This document shows positions 1 through 4,927 of a stretch of DNA of 8,545 nt, piece by piece. The position numbers and the translations under genes were made by a program. Below the pieces are notes generated by a model. The model was not told the DNA's origin. It made no database searches and worked only from the letters and a program-made list of their open reading frames with translations. Each line of letters begins with the position of its first letter. Positions within the stretch are counted from its first letter, which is position 1. The DNA is from Thermoplasmata archaeon. GTDB lineage: Archaea > Thermoplasmatota > Thermoplasmata > Thermoplasmatales > Aciduliprofundaceae. The stretch spans positions 1-8,545 of the forward strand of contig JAGHBQ010000167.1 of NCBI GenBank assembly GCA_021160945.1. The letters run 5' to 3'.

Positions 1-103
1 ATATTTCATAGACCTGTGGCCGGGTGCAGATGCACAAGTTTGGGATCACGGAGAGGTTTCAGAAGAGGAAGAGGCGGAGGCCGGGGAGGCGATGATAATA
101 TGA
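1..103 (+). CDS. C-terminal end of an unknown protein with an acidic tail (5' partial)
   Basis: The reading frame starting at base 2 is open from the window edge to the TGA at 101-103 and encodes about 33 residues, beginning YFIDLWPGADAQVWDHGEVS and ending in a Glu/Ala-rich stretch and AMII. The TGA overlaps the ATG of the next gene (ATGA at 100-103), the same junction seen repeatedly in this window, which argues this is the real frame here. The competing frame in this interval would encode an Arg/Gly-rich peptide that looks like an out-of-frame reading of the acidic codons. No function can be inferred from the tail alone. Most of the gene lies upstream of the window. Confidence 0.6.
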   Translation, partial: YFIDLWPGADAQVWDHGEVSEEEEAEAGEAMII

Positions 104-321
104 TTTCTGTGCAGGAGGAGATTTTGGAGCACTATCGTTATCTTAAATCAGATACAAAGGCACTTATAACAGAAGCTCAGGGCATACGATTTTTGACAGG
201 AGACCCAGTGGAGCTGGCGGCGATGCTGGAGATTGAGCGTCACGCAGAGGAGATCCTCAAAATGATTGAGAAAATGGAAAAGAGGATGGTGGGTGATGGA
301 GATGACCCCGCATCACGCTGA
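100..321 (+). CDS. small helical protein of unknown function
   Basis: A 73-residue protein starting MISVQEEILEHY. The ATG at 100 is chosen because it overlaps the stop of the upstream gene by ATGA and has a GGAGG (84-88) about 11 bases upstream. An in-frame GTG at base 16 would add an Arg/Gly-rich N-terminus and run through the upstream gene, so I reject it. The protein is rich in Glu, Lys, Met and Leu, with no membrane segment or Cys pair. Residues about 40-66 look like one long charged helix, possibly a coiled coil (LEIERHAEEILKMIEKMEKR). It ends in an acidic GDGDDP tail. I do not recognise a family. It appears to be the last gene of a transcription unit, since eight consecutive T lie 16 bases past the stop. 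Confidence 0.6.
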   Translation: MISVQEEILEHYRYLKSDTKALITEAQGIRFLTGDPVELAAMLEIERHAEEILKMIEKMEKRMVGDGDDPASR

Positions 322-336
322 TGCACCCACTTTCTC

Positions 337-344
337 TTTTTTTT
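337..344 (+). terminator. poly-T terminator
   Basis: Eight consecutive T preceded by a C/T-rich stretch lie 16 bases after the stop of the small helical gene. Oligo-T runs alone are the usual archaeal termination signal. No hairpin lies immediately before the run. Confidence 0.45.
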
Positions 345-346
345 GG

Positions 347-376
347 CCTGGGCGAGGAATCGAATCCTCCCCAAGG
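347..376 (+). repeat. imperfect inverted repeat upstream of the 391 gene
   Basis: The left arm (347-358, CCTGGGCGAGGA) pairs with the right arm (365-376, TCCTCCCCAAGG) around the 6-base loop ATCGAA, giving about 11 base pairs with one bulged base on each side. It sits between the T-run and the ribosome site of the next gene, so it could be a 5' leader hairpin, an operator dyad or part of a recombination site beside the integrase operon. The sequence does not choose between these. Confidence 0.4.
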
Positions 377-390
377 TCCTGGTGATGAAG

Positions 391-681
391 ATGTGTAAGC
401 GTTTAGATAATGAGGAGATACGGAAAAAGATAGAGAATCTATTCAACTCTCCAGGAATCTTCCCGGATTTACCTAAGTACATTGTTGCAGCATGGGCAAC
501 TAAAGATGGCAATTCTGGGGCAGTATTTAATACATTCAACCTTGGAGATTTAGCCCATCTTCTGACACTTCTAAACCATCCAGAGATTGAAGATATAATC
601 CTCTACGAGTTTGACCCTGTGGATTATGTGTTCAATCGTGAATTTCTGAGAGTCATGAACCCTGTGGAGGAACTTATATGA
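391..681 (+). CDS. hypothetical protein upstream of the integrase
   Basis: A 96-residue protein starting MCKRLDNEEIRKKIENLF. The ATG at 391 is preferred because GGTGA (381-385) lies five bases upstream. An ATG at 385 would overlap that site, and the in-frame TTG at 343 lies inside the T-run. The protein is mostly predicted helix and loop: a basic, helical N-terminus (1-18), a Gly/Pro turn (GIFPDLPKY, about 22-30), then a mixed segment and a hydrophobic leucine-rich helix (LGDLAHLLTLL, about 51-61). No membrane span or known catalytic motif is visible. Its stop overlaps the integrase start (ATGA, 678-681), so the two are translationally coupled. A recombination accessory or regulatory role is possible only by association. 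Confidence 0.65.
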   Translation: MCKRLDNEEIRKKIENLFNSPGIFPDLPKYIVAAWATKDGNSGAVFNTFNLGDLAHLLTLLNHPEIEDIILYEFDPVDYVFNREFLRVMNPVEELI

Positions 682-1589
682 GGGAAAAGGAGTTGAGAAG
701 GTGGCTCCTATCTCACGGATACGCAGACATCACGATAAAGCACACTATCGGCTACTTGAAGCTTATGGAGAAGTATGGTCTGGATGTGGATAACATCAGG
801 ACCATAGATGATGTTCTCCAGTTCTTCGCAAAAATGAGGGAAAGAGGAAAAACCACAACAACACTTAATTACTATGTCCGGGCCATAAATCGCTACTTGA
901 GGTTTCTGGGGCTGGATTTCAAGCTCCAGTATTACAAGCAGCCCAAACCCGATATGATTTGGATCCCCACTGACGAGGAGGTCAGGCGCATCCTGGCTGT
1001 CAAGTGGGCCAGGTATGACATAAACCTCAGGAACAGGGCCATGCTGTATTTGTTCTTTGCTACAGGTATCCGGCTCGGTGAACTTGTAGCGCTTAACTGG
1101 GCAGATTTTGATGAGGGCAAATCCATACTTACAGTGAAGACGGAGAAGAGAGGAGGAATACGCTATGTGCCCGTACCTCCTAAGGTTAAAAAACTACTTC
1201 TGGAATATAAAAAAGTGCGTATTCTCTCAGATGTAAATGCAATGTTCACTACACCCTCTGGCCGAATATCCAAGCCTTACACTCGCAAGATTGTGAAAGA
1301 GGCAGGCATTAAAGCAGGAGTACCACGCTTCCACGCTCATGCAGCCCGACACTGGAGAGCCGTGAAGTGGCTGGAGCAAGGAGTATCCCTAGAAAGTATC
1401 CGCAGGCTCCTTGGCCATGCAACTCTCAAATCTACCCAGATATATTGGAGAGCTCGCCCAATTCAAAATGTTTTTGAGGAAGTAGTGAGAAAAGATGCGT
1501 TCTGGTGGGGAGGGCGTGGATATAAAAAATCACAATTTGAAGAAGAAAAAGGAGGTGATAAAAACGAGGAGAAGAATGAAGAAGAATAA
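678..1589 (+). CDS. tyrosine recombinase / integrase (XerA/XerD-like)
   Basis: A 303-residue tyrosine-family site-specific recombinase, which cuts and rejoins DNA through a 3'-phosphotyrosine to integrate or excise an element or resolve dimers. An N-terminal SAM-like core-binding domain (about 1-80) is followed by the catalytic domain with the full set of active residues: Arg132 in ATGIRLGEL, Lys157 in the beta-hairpin before RYVPV, His221 and Arg224 in HAARH, His247 in LLGHATL, and the nucleophile Tyr256 in STQIYWRA. The length is near the family norm (about 280-300). The last 20 residues form a Lys/Glu-rich tail that family members do not need. It is a single intact gene, not split by an att site as in SSV-type integrases. 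A GGAGG (666-670) lies seven bases before the ATG, and the ATG overlaps the upstream stop. The target site cannot be read from the protein. Confidence 0.95.
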   Translation: MREKELRRWLLSHGYADITIKHTIGYLKLMEKYGLDVDNIRTIDDVLQFFAKMRERGKTTTTLNYYVRAINRYLRFLGLDFKLQYYKQPKPDMIWIPTDEEVRRILAVKWARYDINLRNRAMLYLFFATGIRLGELVALNWADFDEGKSILTVKTEKRGGIRYVPVPPKVKKLLLEYKKVRILSDVNAMFTTPSGRISKPYTRKIVKEAGIKAGVPRFHAHAARHWRAVKWLEQGVSLESIRRLLGHATLKSTQIYWRARPIQNVFEEVVRKDAFWWGGRGYKKSQFEEEKGGDKNEEKNEEE

Positions 1590-1785
1590 TACAGAAGAGA
1601 AAAAAGGTTCGATTCAGGGTGACGCACGATACCGCACCAGTGCCGCGGGCCGTAGTAGGGACAAAATAAGCATATTATTCTCGAAGCGAAACTCTGAGTT
1701 TTTGAAACTATGGAAAATTACCGGCCATTGGTGGGAACCGGAAAGTATAGATGAAAAGCTTAGATTCATAGAGGGAGAGTTATGA
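1576..1785 (+). CDS. small basic protein overlapping the integrase 3' end
   Basis: A 69-residue protein starting MKKNNTEEKKGSIQGDARYR and ending in EGEL. It overlaps the last 14 bases of the integrase in another frame. The ATG at 1576 has GAGGAG (1566-1571) just upstream. A stronger site, GGAGGTGAT (1551-1559), lies too far from this ATG and contains an in-frame GTG (1555) that is an alternative start. The N-terminal half is charged and probably disordered. The C-terminal half (about 30-69) has a hydrophobic/aromatic core (ISILF, EFLKLWKITGHWWEPE) and may fold. Size, basic character and position beside an integrase would suit an excisionase or other DNA-binding accessory factor, but no helix-turn-helix is clear, so this is only a guess. 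A long T-tract follows immediately. Confidence 0.5.
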   Translation: MKKNNTEEKKGSIQGDARYRTSAAGRSRDKISILFSKRNSEFLKLWKITGHWWEPESIDEKLRFIEGEL

Positions 1786-1799
1786 TTTTTTCTTTTTTT
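1786..1799 (+). terminator. T-tract terminator after the integrase operon
   Basis: Six T, one C and seven T directly follow the stop at 1783-1785. This is a strong archaeal-type oligo-T termination signal and marks the end of the integrase transcription unit. Confidence 0.55.
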
Positions 1800-1802
1800 A
1801 AC

Positions 1803-1841
1803 AAGAGGTTTCCACGAGGTTTCCATAAATGGAAACCTCTT
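1803..1841 (+). repeat. three-copy repeat: two direct and one inverted copy of AGAGGTTTCCAT-type unit
   Basis: GAGGTTTCCA occurs at 1805-1814 and again at 1816-1825, an 11-base spacing (about one helical turn). An inverted copy, ATGGAAACCTCTT, lies at 1829-1841. Copy 2 (1816-1826) pairs perfectly over 11 bases with 1829-1839 across a 2-base loop. Copy 1 (1803-1814) pairs perfectly over 12 bases with 1830-1841. It lies between a T-tract and the start of the winged-helix gene. The layout suits an operator bound by that protein, an iteron-like origin element, or two mutually exclusive RNA hairpins. Confidence 0.75.
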
Positions 1842-1872
1842 ACATGGGCATTACAAGGGGGTGTTTTACAGA

Positions 1873-2820
1873 ATGCCCCGTAAGAGAATCTCAGATATAG
1901 AGATTCTCAAGCTCATAGATAAGAAGCTAAGTATTTCAGAAATGGCTTTTAAACTTGGTGTGGGGAAGGCTGCAATCTCCAAACGCATCAAAAAACTCCA
2001 GGAGAGGGGCTTAATTGAGCTGGATATTGAAGAATCATCATATAGACGCTCATTAACCTTATCAGATGTAAAGATTTTCAGGCTCACGGAAAAGGGGAAG
2101 ATGGAGGTTTACAAAACTATCACAGGGGGTGAGGCTGGGGTTCAGTTGCCCAGGCTTCGGGGTGTTCACAATGTTCAATTTAAATTCAAAATTAAGAAGC
2201 GTGGAGATTTATGGTTTGATCATAGTGTGGTTCTGAAGAACTGGGTTAAGAAATACACCTGGTTTGGGGACATCTATGTAGAGCAGAATGGGAAGGAGGA
2301 CAATCCTTCTTCACTTATTATCAAGTTTGGCCTGGAGGAGTCGGATCCGTGGAAAGCAGCATATAAGGCCCTGGAGACCGCACTTAAGATGAAAAGGATC
2401 TTTGAGGACATGGTAGGCTTTGAGCTCAGTGACCCAGTGATGATTGGCAAGCCGAAATGGGAAATTGTAGGTGATCCAGTAGCGAAAGAAGTCAGCAAAA
2501 GGCAGGTAGTGGTAACAGATATTGGAGCAATAGACAACACACCGGAGCCAGGTACACTACACTTCTATGATGTGAATGATGTAATCACCTACTTCCAGAT
2601 GCCACGGAAAATTAATGAGATAGAGCAGAAAGTAAATCACTTTCCCGATGTAGCTGTAAAAATTGCAGAAGATGTTGCAGAGAAAGTGGCGGAGAAGGTA
2701 GCGGTTGAAGTAGCTAAGAGCGTTATGAAAGCAATCCTGAACCCGATAAAATCTTCAGAGGAGCTGAAGGACCAGGGCGAAGAAATCTTAACAGGTGAGG
2801 AGGTGCATGGCTATGCCTGA
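1873..2820 (+). CDS. winged helix-turn-helix DNA-binding protein with C-terminal helical region
   Basis: A 315-residue protein. The ATG at 1873 is preferred over the in-frame GTG at 1861 because that GTG is part of the ribosome site GGGGTG (1858-1863), nine bases before the ATG. Residues 7-50 form a MarR/ArsR-like winged helix: a first helix (SDIEILKLIDKK), then ISEMAFKLGV and the recognition helix GKAAISKRIKKLQERGLIEL, with a likely wing at 51-75. The large middle part (about 95-245, with many Trp and Gly) resembles no domain I recognise. Residues about 246-290 look like a long amphipathic helix with repeated EKVAEKVAVEVAKSV units, suited to oligomerisation. It could be a transcription regulator or a replication/origin-binding protein. 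The three-copy repeat just upstream is a natural target for it. It overlaps the start of the next small gene by eight bases. Confidence 0.75.
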   Translation: MPRKRISDIEILKLIDKKLSISEMAFKLGVGKAAISKRIKKLQERGLIELDIEESSYRRSLTLSDVKIFRLTEKGKMEVYKTITGGEAGVQLPRLRGVHNVQFKFKIKKRGDLWFDHSVVLKNWVKKYTWFGDIYVEQNGKEDNPSSLIIKFGLEESDPWKAAYKALETALKMKRIFEDMVGFELSDPVMIGKPKWEIVGDPVAKEVSKRQVVVTDIGAIDNTPEPGTLHFYDVNDVITYFQMPRKINEIEQKVNHFPDVAVKIAEDVAEKVAEKVAVEVAKSVMKAILNPIKSSEELKDQGEEILTGEEVHGYA

Positions 2821-2905
2821 GTGGGTTGTGCAATTACTAATTCTCACTGGTTACATCATTCTGGTCTTCCTGTATTTCTACATACTCACAGGAGGGAGAG
2901 AATGA
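2813..2905 (+). CDS. 30-residue single-span membrane peptide
   Basis: A short frame starting MPEWVVQLLILTGYIILVFL and ending in TGGRE. GGAGGTG (2799-2805) lies seven bases before the ATG at 2813, a near-perfect spacing. Residues 4-25 are an uninterrupted hydrophobic membrane span, with acidic Glu3 before it and GGRE after it. Its start overlaps the end of the winged-helix gene by eight bases, and its TGA overlaps the ATG of the next gene (ATGA, 2902-2905). The ribosome site, the coupled junctions and the clean membrane segment make it a credible gene despite its size. Small single-span proteins are common in archaeal viruses, where they may act in the virion or in membrane remodelling, but no specific role can be assigned. 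Confidence 0.6.
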   Translation: MPEWVVQLLILTGYIILVFLYFYILTGGRE

Positions 2906-3147
2906 AGAGGGCAGAGAAGGAGATAATTAAAGCACTTCTCAAATTACAGAGGGAAGAAATAGAAATAACAGCATCTGGATTAGTCATGATTCTCGATCTG
3001 GATATCACCCCCAGGGAAGCTTCCTGGATCCTGAAGCGCCTGGCCAAAGAAATAATCAAGGACAAATATTTCAATCAAAACCTATATGTTATAAACCTGG
3101 AGGCGATCAGGAATGAAGAAGGCAGTGGCATACTTGCGAGTGAGTAA
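2902..3147 (+). CDS. small winged-helix-like protein
   Basis: An 81-residue protein starting MKRAEKEIIKALLKLQREE. The ATG at 2902 is chosen because it overlaps the stop of the 30-residue peptide (ATGA) and has GGAGGGA (2891-2897) upstream. A GTG at 2821 in the same frame would add 27 residues that are only an out-of-frame reading of the membrane peptide. Predicted layout: helix 1 (3-20), helix 2 (22-31, ITASGLVMIL), a turn, a possible recognition helix (37-52, PREASWILKRLAKEII), then a strand-like wing (KYFNQNLYVINL, 55-66). This is the order of a winged helix, so DNA binding is likely, but no close family is recognised. Its last 35 bases overlap the serine recombinase start, so the two are probably co-expressed, and it might regulate or assist that enzyme. 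Confidence 0.65.
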   Translation: MKRAEKEIIKALLKLQREEIEITASGLVMILDLDITPREASWILKRLAKEIIKDKYFNQNLYVINLEAIRNEEGSGILASE

Positions 3148-3835
3148 GAAGGAGGAGGACATAGAGAACCAGCGCATAGCAATATCTCAATTTTCAAAAC
3201 AGAATGGATACAAAATAGTGGAAGAATTCAAGGATGAAGATGTAAGTGGATGGAAAGTACAGGTTCTCAAAAGAGATGGATTTAATGAGCTTATGAGATA
3301 TGTAGAGAAACATAACATCAAAACAATACTTTTCTTCGATGTAACCCGCTTTGGGCGTTCTTGGAAAGATACCCTCTCCACATACTTCTCTCTCTCCGAT
3401 CAAGGTTATGATCTCATTTTCACTCTCCAACCCTTTCTCCGTCTCTCTTTCTTTTATGAGATGTTTAAAGATTTAGAAGAGCCTTTAAGAACTTATATGG
3501 CCGAGACATCATTTTATAAGATGTTCTTAGAATTTGCAATGCGTGCAGAGTTTGAATCAGTTATGACTTCAGTCAGGACAAAGAAAGGATTGGAGAAAGC
3601 CAGGGCAAAGGGAAAGCGTATTGGCCGTGCCCCTCTCCCGGAGCAGATACGCAGAAGAATCATAGAGCTATATGAGAAAGGGAAGACATACAAAGAGATC
3701 CAGGACATCATCCGAAAAGAAGGAATCTACAAAGATAGCAAGGGTAAGATAAGAGCTCCAAGTTTGGGAATAATATCAAATGTCATAGCAGATTACGAGC
3801 GGAGCAAGAGAAATAAAGGAAAACTGGCACGGTGA
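3113..3835 (+). CDS. serine recombinase (resolvase/invertase family)
   Basis: A 240-residue site-specific recombinase of the serine family, which cuts DNA with a 5'-phosphoserine link. The N-terminal catalytic domain has the signature AYLRVS with the nucleophile Ser11 and Arg9, the conserved ENQR (18-21), and the FDVTRFGRS block with Arg79 and Arg82. The segment from about 104 to 145 (FTLQPFLRLSFFYEMFKDLE and on) is longer and more aromatic than in typical resolvases. The long helix E (about 145-170, EFESVMTSVRTKKGLEKARAKG) leads to a basic hinge and a C-terminal helix-turn-helix (LPEQIRRRIIELYEKGKTYKEIQDII, then SLGIISNVI). The domain order is that of resolvases and invertases, not IS607 TnpA, where the HTH comes first. 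GGAGG (3099-3103) lies nine bases before the ATG. No crossover site is evident nearby. Confidence 0.92.
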   Translation: MKKAVAYLRVSKKEEDIENQRIAISQFSKQNGYKIVEEFKDEDVSGWKVQVLKRDGFNELMRYVEKHNIKTILFFDVTRFGRSWKDTLSTYFSLSDQGYDLIFTLQPFLRLSFFYEMFKDLEEPLRTYMAETSFYKMFLEFAMRAEFESVMTSVRTKKGLEKARAKGKRIGRAPLPEQIRRRIIELYEKGKTYKEIQDIIRKEGIYKDSKGKIRAPSLGIISNVIADYERSKRNKGKLAR

Positions 3836-3869
3836 AAAAACGATTTTTCATTTGCGGCTCGATTTTTGA
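3833..3869 (+). terminator. candidate terminator after the serine recombinase
   Basis: TGAAAAA (3833-3839) pairs with TTTTTCA (3844-3850) across a 4-base loop, beginning at the stop codon. CGATTTTT is repeated at 3841-3848 and 3860-3867, giving two T5 runs 19 bases apart. The stem is weak and the T-runs short, so this is a modest terminator call. Confidence 0.35.
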
Positions 3870-3884
3870 AATCATCCATCACTC

Positions 3885-3911
3885 AGAAATCAAGTATTTT
3901 ACTGAATTTCT
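3885..3911 (+). promoter_or_regulatory. imperfect dyad in the intergenic region (possible operator)
   Basis: AGAAATCAAGTA (3885-3896) and TACTGAATTTCT (3900-3911) are inverted repeats with 10 of 12 positions matching around a 3-base centre. It lies upstream of the TATA boxes for the right-hand operon. It could be an operator or an AT-rich chance dyad. The rest of the gap 3836-4038 is AT-rich and I see no gene in it. Confidence 0.3.
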
Positions 3912-3971
3912 AAACATTGATATTCCCTCAGTTGGTCCTTTTGTTCTTTCTCAAGCATCATCATGCATTTA

Positions 3972-3980
3972 TTATATAAT
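3972..3980 (+). promoter_or_regulatory. TATA-box candidate (distal) for the right-hand operon
   Basis: TTATATAAT sits inside a 12-base perfect palindrome (3970-3981). Spacing of about 26 bases would place transcription start near 4002, upstream of both candidate start codons of the next gene. Confidence 0.4.
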
Positions 3981-4005
3981 ATACTAAGATACTGCACACA
4001 AAAAA

Positions 4006-4013
4006 TTTAAAAA
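4006..4013 (+). promoter_or_regulatory. TATA-box candidate (proximal) for the right-hand operon
   Basis: TTTAAAAA is preceded by an A-rich stretch resembling an archaeal BRE. The predicted start falls at about 4035-4039, right at the ATG at 4039, which would give a leaderless mRNA. The absence of any Shine-Dalgarno site before this gene, unlike its neighbours, supports that reading. Confidence 0.5.
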
Positions 4014-4038
4014 GTTGCCGAAGATAAGAAACTATGCA

Positions 4039-4317
4039 ATGGTATCCTGGAAAGAAAAGCCGGAATGGTGGGATAACTTCTTACAGATTCTGAGAGAGAA
4101 AGTAGAGAGGAGAGGCAGGTTAATTCTGACTAAAGGATTGCTAAAAGCATATCTTCTGAAAGCTGGAGCGATAGACCTTTCAGATAGATCATACAGAAAC
4201 ACGATGCAAATAACAAGAGAAGCTTTACTGGATGGCAAGTGGATGGATGGGTTGAAAGCTGAAAAGATAACAAGTATCACATTGAAGGTGGTGAAAGATG
4301 CAGACCATAATGATTGA
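4039..4317 (+). CDS. small protein of unknown function, first gene of the right-hand operon
   Basis: A 92-residue protein starting MVSWKEKPEWWDNFLQILRE. The ATG at 4039 is preferred because a TATA-like box 26-33 bases upstream would give a leaderless transcript. An in-frame TTG at 4015 (eight more residues, PKIRNYA after the start) is the alternative, but it also has no ribosome site. The protein is basic and helical, with Trp-rich residues at 4-12, helices at about 12-42 (EKVERRGRLILTKGLLKAYL), then a DLSDRSYRNTMQITREAL helix and a short C-terminal strand region. It could be a small DNA-binding or virion protein. No family is recognised. Its 3' end overlaps the next gene by 20 bases. Confidence 0.6.
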   Translation: MVSWKEKPEWWDNFLQILREKVERRGRLILTKGLLKAYLLKAGAIDLSDRSYRNTMQITREALLDGKWMDGLKAEKITSITLKVVKDADHND

Positions 4318-4927
4318 CCCGAACCTGATGATATATCTTTTCATCGGGATGTTCATTGTTGCAATGATTGCAATGATTCTCTCAGCATTACAGTTCAAGA
4401 AGAGAAAGAAGATAGAGAGAGGGGACATTATTAAGAAAATTCTCAAAGAGAGAACCAAAAGCCTCAAGCTTAACCCAGCTCCGGGAGTAAAATATGTGAT
4501 GTACACAGGAGGGAGTGAGGAAATCAAACGCAAACCAGGCAATGTGATAGGAAAATATCTCGGCTCAATAGAATGGGAATATGTAACAGAGATGCTTGTG
4601 AGTCGCAGACTAAAGAAATATTACCTCATAATCCCAAATGAATATGTTATGGATCCCAACCGAAAAATCTATCCAATCAGAGCAAGAGGTATAACCTTTC
4701 ATACCTGGGCATGGGTGCCCGTAGCAGAAACAGCAATAGAGCAAAAACGCATCTTTGATATCGCAGACAAATTCCTTGACTTCTTAATTAAGAGTGCAAT
4801 GCGTTTTGAAAACAAAGAAAGCGAATTTAGGGTTGCACTTGAAGCCTCAAATGCTCCAATGAGTAGAGTGCCTTATTATGTGATTTCACGCAAGGAGGAG
4901 GTTGAGGAAAATGAAGAGTCTCAGTAA
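4298..4927 (+). CDS. single-span membrane protein, unknown function
   Basis: A 209-residue protein starting MQTIMIDPNLMIYLFIGM. GGTG (4287-4290) lies seven bases before the ATG at 4298. An ATG at 4310 (MIDPN) is a possible alternative. Residues 11-32 form one membrane helix, followed at once by FKKRKK. By the positive-inside rule, the rest (about 35-209) should be in the cytoplasm, with a short N-terminus outside. The soluble part has mixed strands and helices (KYYLIIPNEYV, ITFHTWAWVPVAETAIEQKR) and an acidic tail. No enzyme motif is visible. It lies directly upstream of a four-span membrane protein and two genes before a P-loop ATPase, so a membrane assembly or export complex is a reasonable guess. 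It overlaps the next gene by 17 bases. Confidence 0.7.
   Translation: MQTIMIDPNLMIYLFIGMFIVAMIAMILSALQFKKRKKIERGDIIKKILKERTKSLKLNPAPGVKYVMYTGGSEEIKRKPGNVIGKYLGSIEWEYVTEMLVSRRLKKYYLIIPNEYVMDPNRKIYPIRARGITFHTWAWVPVAETAIEQKRIFDIADKFLDFLIKSAMRFENKESEFRVALEASNAPMSRVPYYVISRKEEVEENEESQ

Noticed and set aside
26..32. GCAGATG, complementary to the CATCTGC of the tRNA-like 3' end
   Set aside because: It is only seven bases, lies in coding sequence 5 kb away, and no other tRNA parts are nearby.
16..99. GTG-initiated N-terminal extension of the 73-residue protein
   Set aside because: It has Arg/Gly-rich low-complexity composition, no ribosome site is seen, and it overlaps a more plausible acidic reading frame that ends in an ATGA junction at 100-103.
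1606..1615. GGTTCGATTC, resembling a tRNA T-loop
   Set aside because: The flanking bases do not form a T-stem and no acceptor-length sequence follows. A match this short is expected by chance.
2821..2901. GTG-initiated 27-residue extension of the small winged-helix protein
   Set aside because: It is the alternate frame of the 30-residue membrane peptide. The ATG at 2902 has its own ribosome site and overlap junction.
3113..3835. IS607-type transposase
   Set aside because: The helix-turn-helix is C-terminal, as in resolvases, not N-terminal as in IS607 TnpA, and no TnpB partner is present.
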